From the NCBI GenBank assembly GCA_902702965.1, contig CACRXP010000234.1, forward strand, positions 151,463 to 215,462: 64,000 nucleotides of DNA, read 5' to 3'. The notes under the pieces are model-generated. The model made no database searches. It was not told the DNA's origin and worked only from the letters and a program-made list of their open reading frames with translations. Below are positions 14,093-24,900 of this stretch, one piece after another. Position 1 is the stretch's first letter. The number at the start of each line of letters is the position of its first letter. A program made the position numbers and the translations under genes. The stretch comes from Spirometra erinaceieuropaei. Lineage: Eukaryota; Platyhelminthes; Cestoda; Diphyllobothriidea; Diphyllobothriidae.

Positions 14093-14372
14093 TGGTAGGG
14101 GCGCTCAACGATCGTTTATATGGAACTCACTCGTTCCGTTGTGCCTGAAGGGCTCTCTCTCGAGCCCAACCAGCAGCCGCACAGAGGCGCGTGATATATA
14201 GGCAGAATTGTGTTACCGACAGAGACAAGGGAGACTGGAATGGCCATTTCTGGCTTATTAGCCAGTCATACCCAACTCCGAAGTATGGAACACCCGAGCC
14301 TCGAACTCGCGACCTATTAGTTAGAAGTCCACGCCTCTACCCACTGGGCCACGAGCTCGTTGCCCTGTCGAT
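14093..14372 (-). repeat. tRNA-derived SINE, copy 1
   Basis: Read on the minus strand, the element begins GACAGGGCAACGAGCTCG, then has an A box (TGGCCCAGTGGGTAGAGGCG) and a B box (GAGTTCGAGGCTC), spaced as in a tRNA-like RNA polymerase III promoter. A non-tRNA body follows (GGGTATGACTGG, AAGCCAGAAATGGCCATT, AGTCTCCCTTGTCT). The body closes with a tail region ending GCGCCCCTACCA. The same order recurs at 32147-32345. The tRNA part lacks a proper cloverleaf, so this is a SINE and not a tRNA gene. Transcription by polymerase III is inferred from the boxes. Confidence 0.8.
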
Positions 14373-15549
14373 TATATGTATGCGATTTCACCTGTAAATT
14401 ATATGTATATTCATTGGTCACTGACCGACCAGTAATGCCTACCCTTAAGAAACCCCTGATTCCTATGACATGCCCATCGGCAAAGTCAAGTAAAATCCTG
14501 TTTGCCTTTTTGAACCGCATCTCAATCAATTCAAAAGCGTAAAGAATGCCGCAAATTCTCAAATAACCGTTTTAAAATCTGTACTCAGAGTATTAGCTGT
14601 TGACAAACCGCCATGTCTGAACTTACGCTAATTTTTAAGGATACTTAAATGAACACTTTATTAAAAGATTATTTTTAGGGGTTTTTCTATTTGTGCTGTC
14701 ATATTTACCCATTTTCTTTCATATTTACCTACACCTTAACTGCTTTGATCTCGGAATCACGTAATTTTTATTTGTTTTGCTTTACAAATTTCAATACACT
14801 CAGTGTTCACTATCCTGGGTTAAGTTACAAACGATCAATGTCTAACCGTTTCCAAATCACCTGCTGATATTTCAACTTAAGATTTTTACCGGAAGCATTT
14901 AGCATGTGCAGTGGAAACCTGCGCTTTAGCTGACGTCCTAGGAGTTTGCTATTCTGATATAACCGCGCAAAGTCAATTCATTCACTTTAGAAAAAAATGC
15001 AAAAGCCAACGACTCTAGAGATCTTTTGTGGTATTGTTAGACCTGTCAAAATACCACGGTCCGGGATTTTGCTAACGCCGTAACTTGTTTAAATATGAAG
15101 TAAGGAAGACTCGTGGTGCAGCAAGCCTGACCCTGCGTCACGAGATTTGTAACTTTTCCCTAAAACCGTTTTTATTACAGTAAACCTTCCAAATTCTCAA
15201 CCCATATACATTTGCAAAATAGCTGATTGCAAAAGTAAATGATAATTAGGAAACAACAATGACTGACATGATTTTATCTTGAAAATGCAATGCTATTCGG
15301 AAGTTCGTGGAGAAAACCTTGTCGCCAGGCACATGAAAAGGCCAAAATCATGCGCCAACGCATCTTTCTTTGCATGTTAAATCTACAAATCCGTTAAAAA
15401 CTGAGCACTACTGTCGGCGATTGTCCACTTTAATCTGTGCCTCTAGGTGAATACACAAATGTTTGCATAGACTCTCAAATTTATCCCTCGCCAAATCGCG
15501 TCATGGGCTACTGAACATTTGTGTTGCATAAACCTCCATGGGGGCCACC
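14373..15549. other. No recognisable feature
   Basis: AT-rich sequence lacking ORFs with motifs. The ORFs at 14317-14562 and 14360-14542 are shadows over the SINE edge. Confidence 0.4.
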
Positions 15550-16985
15550 TATACTTCATGTCTCACGCACCTGAAAAAGTGCCTGAAAAGATCTATTCTG
15601 AGAGGCGAGCTAACTTCTGAACTAATAACCGAAATTCCGAATTGCCCTTTCGTTTCGAAAAGATTACTTAAGTAGGGTCGTTAAACTAAGCATCGTGCAG
15701 AATAATTCTATAATAATTCAGTTACCTCGGAATGCCGGTTTTCGAACGTACTTCTTTTCCGGTGCACGCAAAAACCATACGCCGTAAAGAATAACTACTT
15801 AGTTAGCATGCGTTCTTCTCATTGATTTTCCATGCCCTTAAACATTTAGTTATATTTCATGGAAAACATGCATAACAATGCTCACTATACTGCTCTTTTG
15901 GTAGAAAATGACGTCTTCATCTAATATTATACTGGAAAGTAGGGTAATATTTGGTTTTTAGAAACGTTTTCGATTCCCGGATAATGTTGAACCTGACCCG
16001 CCGTTACACTTGCATTCAGGATTTCCAAACTACAAGCCGTATGATTTCCGCATACGGGAAACCACGCATTTCTCTAGGGCATTTAGAGTAGCCGATGATG
16101 GGGTTCATAAAATTAAGCAGTGGATTTAAATCATATTTTTAACTTTACAAGCCACATTGGTAAATGAAGAGACGTGACATTTTACGAACGGCCGTTTCAC
16201 GGTATTAAAAAATCTTACAATTAGAAACTTTTTAAAACCGAATTACACCCTAACTTTTAGTACAAAATTGGAAGACGTACGTTTCTACCGAATGAGTAAG
16301 AGAATGAGTATTTTTATGCATGTTTTCCATGAAATATAACGAAATTTTTAAGGCTATCAAAAATCAGTGTGAAAAACGCATGATAACTAAGTAGTTATTC
16401 TTTGCGGAGTATGTTTTTGCGTGCACTCGAAAAGTAGTACGTTCGAAAACCGGCATCCCGAAGTAACTGAAGTATTATAGAATTATCCTGCACGATGATT
16501 AGTTTAACGACCTTACTTAAGCAATCTTTTCGAAATTAGGAATTTCGGTTGACAGTTCATGAGTTAGCCCACCTACTATCCTCTAAGTTCGCGCATGAAT
16601 TTCACCGGAAATTAGATAAGGAAAGTTGAAACTGGAGTTCATATACTAGGAAACACACGGGAAAGCTGGGGGATCCACTGACGAGCCGGGCGCCTCACAG
16701 CTGCATCAAGTAGCGGCATAAGACCGGCGAAACACGCGTGTCTGGGCTTTTAGCTTGTACCTGTGTTGTCAGTTCGGTTAAATGATTAACCAATTATATA
16801 GTGTTAGCTGCCTGTTGGAGATTTGTGAAAATTATGCGGTTATTCCTCAGTACCTGATGGATTTAAGCTCAAATATTCATATCAACTTTTAGACCGTGCC
16901 TGAAAACGTCTGTTCTGAGAGCTTTACTCCAAGTTCGCCCACAAATTTCCCCGGAAATTAAACAAGGCACGTTTATATCCTATAT
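15550..16985 (+). repeat. 346-bp repeat, interrupted copy with partial tandem unit
   Basis: The landmark (CTCTAAGTTCGCGC / CTCCAAGTTCGCCC) occurs at 16581 and again at 16927, giving a unit of 346 bp. Each unit includes a CACGGGAAAGCTGGGGGA block, a GGCGAAACACGCGTGTCTGGG block, a GGCTGCCTGTTGG-like block and an AGCTCAAATATTCATATCAA block. The left piece (15550-15601, with GTGCCTGAAAAG and TTCTGAGAG) is separated from the rest by foldback copy 2. No coding capacity is seen. The same unit occurs near 21.4-21.9, 44.0-44.7 and 48.6 kb in both orientations. Confidence 0.8.
15602..16573. mobile_element. Foldback DNA element, copy 2, nested in the 346-bp repeat
   Basis: Inverted arms run inward from GGCGAGCTAACTTCTGAACT on the left and its counterpart ending AGTTCATGAGTTAGCCCACC on the right. 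Each arm then continues through AACCGAAATTCC, a TTACTTAAGTAGGGTCG block, a GGTTTTCGAACGTACTTC block and an AAACATGCATAA block. The spacer shares TTCATAAAATT and ACATTGGTAAA with copy 1, so the two copies are homologous throughout. No ORF is seen. It splits a 346-bp repeat unit exactly between its TTCTGAGAG and AAGTTCGCGC landmarks. Confidence 0.78.
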
Positions 16986-19134
16986 AAGACAATACACACG
17001 ACCATATCTGACTTCATCGCAGGGACCGAGTGTATTTTAACATGTTGCAGTTTAAAACGTCATGCATTTCATTACGCGCCATGCATAAATGAGTCAGCTT
17101 TGCTCATCCATTGATCACGCGCCTACCTTCATTTTAAATTACGCCTTTAAAACAAGTCTAAATTCATTATAGGAAATCTCTCAGAATGTTCAGTACTTGC
17201 AGTTCAAAACTGCTTCGGAGGCAAAATGTATGGAAAACTACCTAGAGACTGATTTCCTACCAATGTGACCGGTACGCAAGAACTAACTTGATTACTCTCT
17301 TTACGCAAAGACGGCCATGTGTTCCCATACACTCTCAAGGCAGATGGTGTGGGGAACAGAATAATCGGGCTCTAACTGAATGGTTTTTATATTCAGACAT
17401 TTCCTTCTCGAAAGTTTGAGCTCGATGTTTTTGATATTCTTAAACGGCTGACGAATGTTGTGGCTCACAACAGTACTCATGGCGGCTAAATGGGTATAAC
17501 AACTGTTCATACTAACGTTCCTCTTAACCACTTGTCGGACTACGATTGTATAAAATCCTTAAAACTTTTAGCTAGTAGTATAGCGTTTTGTATGCAATCA
17601 GCTACTTTGTTTCGTTAGTTACTTCTTCCTGAAATATTCGCAAGTTGTTAATTTTAACTACGATTTTGTACAGGTGTTGTATCCCTGAAAAGGACAAGTT
17701 ACACACTCACGTGACAAACTCTCTCAACAAGATGAGATTCTTCTAATCATAATTTACTCCTCCGAAACCGGCTCAGTTACTTTAGCCACCTACTCAGGTT
17801 CCCTTGAATTTCATGTAGGGCCATAACGGTTGCCCATGCTAGAAGGCGTGATATGAGTTTTGAGACTTTAGTATGATGTTTGGGCCCATTTTCTCTCGCC
17901 GGATATTCAACCCCTAGCCCCAAGGTGGGCGCATTCAGCTTTAAACCGCCAGCTCCTTTGGTGTTTTCAAGTCGGAAGAACTGATTGCTGTAATGAATTC
18001 AAAATGGCCACCGAAATAGCACTTTCGATTTTTTACTATTTATCACTGCATGATGACTTGCATGGACACTACACCAGACATAAGAGGAAAAGCATGTATT
18101 TCGTGTTCTGGCGTGAAGTTGGGAGTAAATATGTGGACGAAATTCCTTTATCTGTTTTCTTTTCATCAAAATGTCTTTGGACTAACTGGCGTTGGAATAA
18201 AAATTCTCTCTATTCACCTAATGGGCAGGAGCTGATAAGCATTAAAAAGATTGATGTTAAGCTGTAACAGTGTACTAAGTGCCTCTTCAAGCGAGTTTTA
18301 AAAAATGAATTCTGTATTTTTGAGTTTCAACTAATGCGCCATCAAATACCGTTTCTAACGCCTTTGTCATTTGTTATTTAGAGGCAAACATGCATGACGA
18401 TCGTTAAATTATCTTTATTAACACGCAAATAGAGGATAAAGGCAGATATGGAACACCATCAAGAATTTGCCAAAACCGTTTACTACCAGTGGTATAGTGG
18501 CCGGTTTATGCGTATCGACCGGCAACCTGTCTTTTGAAATAGTCCGTTTGCTTTTATATGCTGTTCAGATGGCCGTTTTGGACAGCAAAGAGTACATTAA
18601 GTCTACGCTAAATCTAGTTTGAAGTTGGCAGGTATATTTTTTATGTTCAGTTTCCGCAATCCCCGTAAATATCCCAAGTGGTCCGAGGCATTTATATGCA
18701 TCTTTCTTACCTGATCAGCAAGGTCACTTTCGAAAATTCTTTCGTAAGTTTAGGTCCATAAAAGCAGAAGCATCTTTAACTCGTAAGTACGATCAGGTAC
18801 TTCAGCAAACCCGTTTCGTAAAACTTGACACATTCTGATGTAATTCATATGAAATATCAAATTACTTGCTTGGGGTCAGGTGAATTTAAGAAGCCTAAAA
18901 GGAACATATTTGCGCTTTCGGCATCGGACTATGTGAAGATTTGCGGAACCTAAGACCGAAGTCGTCTCGTTTTACTATTGACACCCGGAACTACTCTTTG
19001 TTTTCCACTCGCCAGACTGCGTCTTGAAAATGCTACGGGATTTTAATTTTTATTGTGCTGAACAAACTTAGTTCAATCCCCATGAATACGTATTTTCTTG
19101 TTCCCTGTTAGAGCCGTTAAGTCGATTGACAACA
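16986..19134. other. No recognisable feature
   Basis: No repeat shared with the rest of the window. ORFs at 17301-17531 (minus, 76 codons) and 18004-18267 (plus, 87 codons) begin with ATG but carry no motif I recognise. They are probably chance frames. Confidence 0.4.
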
Positions 19135-20585
19135 TTGCATCCAGTGGTATAAGTCACCGCTCTAGTTCGATTATATTGTCTGCCAAAAATCCATAAAGCA
19201 AATGTCCCACTTCAGTCAATCATTGCTTTAAAAAGCAGTCCCACCTACAATTCGGCACAGTGGATGTACTCAAAGCTAAAGTTCCTCCAAGGCAACTCGA
19301 CTACCTCAGTTCGATCAGCCTCTTGATTCTTCATAGACCTCCGAGGTCGGAGGATTCAATCGGATGAAGTCATGGTCTCCTTCGACGTGACGTTGTTATT
19401 CACGTCCATTCCACCAAACTTTTCCCACGAAGTCTGGCGCAAGAGACTTGAAGAGGGGTACGACAAGACTCAAAATGCACTCAAAATTGAACACCTCATG
19501 AGGCTTTGATTTCTGTCAACAAACTTTCTTCACTTTCGCTGGATAGACCTATGAACAAATCAAGGGGACTCCAATGGGCTTGCCGGTTTCTGGTTTGATG
19601 GCAGATCTGGTCCTAGAGGATTTAGAAAAGATTGCCTTCATCCAACATGAGCCGGTATTTTGGCGCCGTTACGTAGACGACACGTTTGTCATCGTAAAGA
19701 AGCACATGCGTCAACATTTCCACGGCCTGATCAATGCAGTCTTCCATAATATAAACTTCACGAGAGAAAAAGAACAGGAACAGCAGTTGCCCTTCCTCGA
19801 TGCGCTTGTCAAACGAAATCCTAACGGTGAACTTGAAACGACAGTTTATAGAAAGGCAACGAACAACACGCAGTTTCTCAGTTTTCACAGCAACCATCCG
19901 GTGGATATAAACTCACTGCAGCAAACCGAAAGACAGAGCACGCGAGGTCCGCTATCTCCGCGACCAGTTTGTGTAAAATGGCTATCCGAGGACATTCATA
20001 AGTCGCTGCCTACGCGGTCCCTCCCAGCGGACTCAAACAACACCATCGACGATACGGCATTCTCTGCCATACATTAAGGGCGTTTCAGAAGCGACCGAAC
20101 GTATTGCTGCGGAGATAAGTGTTGGAATTGCACGCCGCCCCAAAGCCACCATGCGCAATAGGGTCATGAAAATAAAAGACCGGTGATAGCTTGAGGAGCA
20201 AACTGGAGTAGTGCATCACGTTCCGTGTCAAAACTGCCCTTGTAACTGCACAGGCCAGACTGGACGCATGCTCGGGTCGCGTATACACGAGCAAGAGCTG
20301 GCTGTGCAACGAGGCGACACAGTATCGCAAGTTGCCGCCCACATCTGCGAAATGGGCCACGAGTTTAACTTCGCAGCTACCAAAATAGTCGCCCACGCCG
20401 GAACGAAGACAGGCCGAGAATTGACTGAAGCCTGGGCCTCGGATGAGAACTTACTCAGCCGATTTATCAATCTGGCGCCGGCGTATAGAGCCCTGCGCAG
20501 TCACCTCCAGTCTTACGTCGTCGGTCGATTACCGCCTAAGTGCCCTATAACTGTCGCCTTTTTCTGTTGTTGCTACTATCTCTGA
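19135..20585 (+). pseudogene. Penelope-like retroelement: RT domain and GIY-YIG endonuclease, decayed
   Basis: From about 19170 one frame gives CLPKIHKANVPL (finger motif), then VMVSFDVTLLFTSIPP (first catalytic Asp motif). It is interrupted by in-frame stops near 19323 and 19507. A frameshift near 19548 leads into YEQIKGTPMGLPVSGL and FWRRYVDDTFVIVKK (YVDD catalytic box, about residues 33-36 of the 19574-20077 frame), then LPFLDALV. After two more frame changes, 20211-20540 encodes the GIY-YIG domain with GQTGRMLGSRIHE, a QVAAH motif and a KTGRELTEAW motif. The two signature tyrosines appear replaced (VHHVPC and NCTGQ where VYxIPC and NYxGQ are usual). In the family the RT copies element RNA and GIY-YIG nicks DNA, but here both are broken. 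The 3' boundary near 20.6 kb is not defined. Confidence 0.9.
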
Positions 20586-21116
20586 CGATGGACTCCCGCA
20601 CGCGTCCAAAAGCTCACGACAATAAACAAAAATGTCCCGGTGCTCGAAACCCCTTTTTGTTCACTTATGTAAACAAGTGTTGTCCTTATCCCAGGTGAAT
20701 CCAACCCACCTGTTACTGGGCACCGAAATTAGCTAGAAATATGACTCAAGTAAATTGTTGTCCGGCAGAATTTTCATGTTCTTTATCTTTTTTACTGGGG
20801 CTTTCCAACTAATCGTCTGCTTTCCTGAACTATTGCGACCTAAATTTGTTAGCCACTTTAATGGTTTTGTTCATTCTAGGCTAAGTGGATCAGGGTAATT
20901 TGTCAATAAAAGAATCCACAGGAAGAAACGACTTTTACTGAAGGGTACTAGGCTAAAAGCCATGTGTATATTTATGGTGGCACGATAGTAAATGTGTCGC
21001 ACAACTACCTAGGGACATAAACAAATTGTCCCATGGCCTGACCTTTTATTAATTTACTTCTTTGCTTCGGCACCAAGTTCGAAGTTAATTTGCAAAGAAC
21101 TTAAAAACGTTTTAAG
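20586..21116. other. No recognisable feature
   Basis: This may include the 3' untranslated part of the preceding PLE, but I cannot set a boundary and see no target-site duplication. Confidence 0.4.
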
Positions 21117-21260
21117 AATGCGACAGGCCAGACAGCTGTTTCACGGTTGCTGTCGATCCTCAGTACGTCATAGGCCTTATGAAGTGAGGTAAAAACGCGT
21201 CAGGTAGGCGTGTGACTTTCACTATCAAGGTTAGGATCTTGCTTGATCCCATGCCGTCCG
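21117..21260 (+). repeat. Dispersed repeat, copy B
   Basis: It shares the CAGGCCAG, CAGCTGTTTCACGGT, ACGTCATAGGC and TTGATCCC blocks, in order, with 2628-2735. Copy B is longer between the third and fourth blocks. It directly precedes an inverted pair of 346-bp repeat fragments. Confidence 0.6.
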
Positions 21261-21364
21261 CCCGGCAGCTTGATACTGGCGACATTGGACGTTTTGTCAT
21301 AGGACACATGCCACTTACAGTACGTAAGCAGCCTTCTAAGAGGCTGGAAATAAATTCTTCGTAA

Positions 21365-21600
21365 AAGACCTCTTCAAGCATGGTCCGAAAGTTGATATGA
21401 GTATTCGAACTGAAATCCGTCACAAAATAATCACGTTATACTTACATACCGCTAACAGGCAACCAGTGGTATACAGTTGCCCAGACACGCGTGCTTCGCC
21501 GATCTTATACCGCTGCCTGACGCAGCTGCGAGGGGTTCGGCCACAGCACTGGCTCCCGCAGCCCTCCCCGTCTGTTTTCTGATATATGAACTTTAGTTTC
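21365..21600 (-). repeat. 346-bp repeat fragment, minus orientation
   Basis: The reverse complement gives the family landmarks in order: a GCAGCTGCGTCAGGCAGCGG block, a CGGCGAAGCACGCGTGTCTGGG variant, a GTTAGCGGTATG segment and the CGAATACTCATATCAACTTTC / GGACCATGC block. The 60- and 61-codon frames over this segment are not genes. Confidence 0.7.
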
Positions 21601-21654
21601 ACCTTGCTTTATTTAATGTCCCGATTAAATTTTTGCGCAAATTTAGAATATATA

Positions 21655-21930
21655 CTTACGAACAGACCTTTTCAGGTACGGTTCGAAAGTTCGGAGTCCC
21701 GAAGAATTTGCCCCAAGTTCGCGCACTAATTTCCTCGGAAATAAAATAAAGTAAGATAAAACTGGAATACATATAATAGAAGACACATGGATAAGGCCGG
21801 GGAACCCAGTGATGGGTCCGAACCCCTCGTAGCTGCGTCAGGCAGCGGCACAAGATCGGCGAAAAGCGCGTATCTGGGCATTTAACTGGTACCTATATTG
21901 TCAGCACAGTAAATAGTTGCATAAAACTCG
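21655..21930 (+). repeat. 346-bp repeat fragment, plus orientation
   Basis: It runs from an ACAGACCTTTTCAGGTACGG block through CCAAGTTCGCGCACTAATTTC, a GGGGAACCCAGTGATGGG block, CAGCTGCG-like and CAGGCAGCGGCACAAGATCGG blocks, to a CAGCACAGTAAATAGTTGCA end. With the minus copy at 21365-21600 it forms a loose inverted pair about 50 bp apart. The pair is far more diverged than the palindrome at 44 kb. Confidence 0.7.
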
Positions 21931-24900
21931 TTTTTGGACAGCACTTTATATAAAATAAACCCAGGAAGCGCAAAATGATTGATGACTGTGAGCTGAGATC
22001 AGTGAGAATGTAAGTATTGATGATCACAGAATTAACAGTTAATGTAAACATCAGCATGACCCTGGATCTTACGGGCAAATCACATGAAATTTTCGGTCCT
22101 GTGAAAAAAAATATCTGACGTTTTCAATTTTGGTGGCAGTTACCCCTTATTCTAACAGGATTACCCTAGTTTGATAAAGTAAACGGAATTTGAATGTTTC
22201 TTTTAAAAAGGCCTTTCTCGACTGCAGCTTTTTGCGTGCACGTCCTGACTAATATTTTCACCAGGAAGAGCCTTTTTGAGCAAACTCCGTTTGTCTTTTA
22301 AGCACGCTATTTTTGAATATTTTCTTTCGTAGAATTTTAATTTTTCCGGAGAATTATCCTTCTTTTGGCATTATTTGTCTTCAAGTTCAGATTAAAGGAA
22401 GCATATGGCTCAACAGGCAACTGTACTGTAAACTAGATTTTCGATTTTGTCTCGGGAATACTAGTCGAGAATGCACACGATATGTTGCAGCTATATTTAT
22501 TTCAATTTTTTATAGCAATTAATATACTGGTCTTTGCTTTCGAGTTATGTTTCTTTAAAAACATACAACGCATCCTTTATATTCAGGATATTCTTCAGCA
22601 GCACCAAACTTATATTTGAATATTAGACAAATGTCCTTGAGATATGTAACATATTACCGGATTTTCATACCAAAGTCAGAAACAGGGTGATTAAAAAACG
22701 TATTCAACCAAATTCTTAATAATCTTCCTTCATATAATCCGACGGTTCTTGTTTGTTTTTCAAAATTGCTTTCGGCTACTTCGGCCAGAATTGGGCATTT
22801 GAAGTGAATTAAGTCATCGGCTGGCCAGTATAGATTTTTTTTCGAGTATTGCAAAATACATCGCTCTGTGATCCTTAGTAAAATTTAACAGAAGAGGCCT
22901 TCTGTACAGAAATATTAGATGATCCTTAAAGCATAAAAAATGCTGATGCTCGGTTTACCGATGTTCTTGCTTCAGAAGAAAACACAACTTCGATCAATTT
23001 GACCATAAGTGGCATGCAATCTGGTCTTAGGTCAAAACGTTTCCATTGATGGACAATTTCTCTCAGCCTTAATCCTGGTTCTAAAGTAGTTAGCAGAATG
23101 TGACAGACAATCAACGAATATTCCCGATTCGTTCTTACAGATTAAGTACAAATCCCAAAAAAAATAATTGTAAAATTAAAGATAACTTCTAGCAGCCTTT
23201 TGAAGGCTCAGTCGCATGAGCACATCATGTCGACACGATCGATTGCCTACGTTTTTAGTTATATATAAAGCACAGTTGTCACTACGTTTCTCGTCTTTCT
23301 CGTGAATGTCGGGTGAAGTCTTGAAGACCTCCAGATAGGCGTTTATAAAGGACTGTTTTCGGCACAAAGGGATTGGCGTTAAAGCGAACTAACTATGTGC
23401 AAAGTATTTTAGTTTGCGGCTGTGCGTTAACCGGCCAAAAGATTATCTGAACATTTGAAGGCTGTATGTTCCTATTTATAAAGCTCAGCTCTTTCGAGGT
23501 AAGAGTCTCATTAGAAATTGTTTGGATGTGAGCACTTTCACCAAACAACTCTAAGTCTTTTAACAACAGCTACACACGTTGCAGACCTCTCCGTTGCTGA
23601 GGGTCACACTAAACCATAATCTGCTAATCATAGGCTACTATCATACTTTTCGCTCCTTCATTAGCCTAGAAAAGTCTACTTCAATTCTCAGGGTCACCTC
23701 TATGTATTATTCCAAAAGTTGAGAGGAAATGTTGTCCTTTAAGTACGTCAAAAGTCTTTTCTTGATGTCAAACTTGGAAGAACCTCCAAAGTGGGAAATT
23801 ATTAAGCACTGCCTGCAGGCTTTCGTTAGTGTTTGCAAAATGTTAGGACTCGATACGCCATGGAAGCGCCAGAACCAGAGGATGTGCAGTCCAAATGCCA
23901 AACGTAAGTCTAGCCAATCCGTTGGCGAAAGGGCATCATATGAAATGCCAACAACGATCGCGATTAAGTACACAGACGATTTTCTAGCTGCATAATGCAA
24001 CCGAATAACCCATTCATTTCGCTTGCTTGAGGTCTACATGAGTGCGTTTCTCCTCTTGATAATCAACCCTATCTTTCCGTAGTCGGTAGGCAGTTCTGAA
24101 ATGTAACAGAAAGTTCTCCCAAAAATGTGCCAAGCAGTCGGAGGAGATTTTGCCATTGAAGTCTCGCATGGAATATATCACGTTTTGAGGTGTTTTTTGA
24201 TGGGTAACCTATGAAATATATCTGCTTTTTCTGTATCTTCTTTGCTGTTTCTGGCCCACCTCCCGGCGAAGACGTGTGGTACTTCCCCTAATTTACAATA
24301 AAAATTTCCTTTCACATTGGTTGAAAGGTAGCTTTTTAAGTAAACCATAATAAATGGAAAATTATGCCCAGATACTATCGTTTGCAACACAGCACTAGCC
24401 GCTGCCTAAAACCTTTCTCCAACGTGGATTAATTCAACCAAAAAACTTAATTTATATAAACTTTGTATGGTTGAATATCGCTTTGGTCACATACGAGTTT
24501 AATCTTTAACAGTACAGGAGCCCCCTTTATTGATCTTGCTAGGTATACATACTAGAAGCTTACTGCCGGTTGTAAAGCTCCCACTTACTATCGCCTAAAG
24601 ACCGCTTTTTGCGCATAGTCATACTTGTTTCTACGTTATAAACGTTTACTTAAATATTTGGTTTATCTTAGGTGTATCATTTTGCATATAACAAACCCTT
24701 TCCTAAAATAAAGGTGATCATCTGGATCGTATATACTTCTGAATTACACAGAAAATCCTTGATCACCAACTTCTAGGCAGATTCGCCGGTCAGAACATTG
24801 AAATAAAGTCCATGTAGGGGCCCTTTTTGCATTCTTTATAAACTGCTAGTATACTATCAAAATTTGGACCATACGAGGCTGCAACCAGCTAATTTTGTCA

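Noticed and set aside
23707..24000. Antiparallel 97- and 88-codon ORFs, one with a YTDDF string resembling an RT box
   Set aside because: The surrounding residues do not match any RT family and there are no neighbouring RT motifs. The two frames shadow each other.
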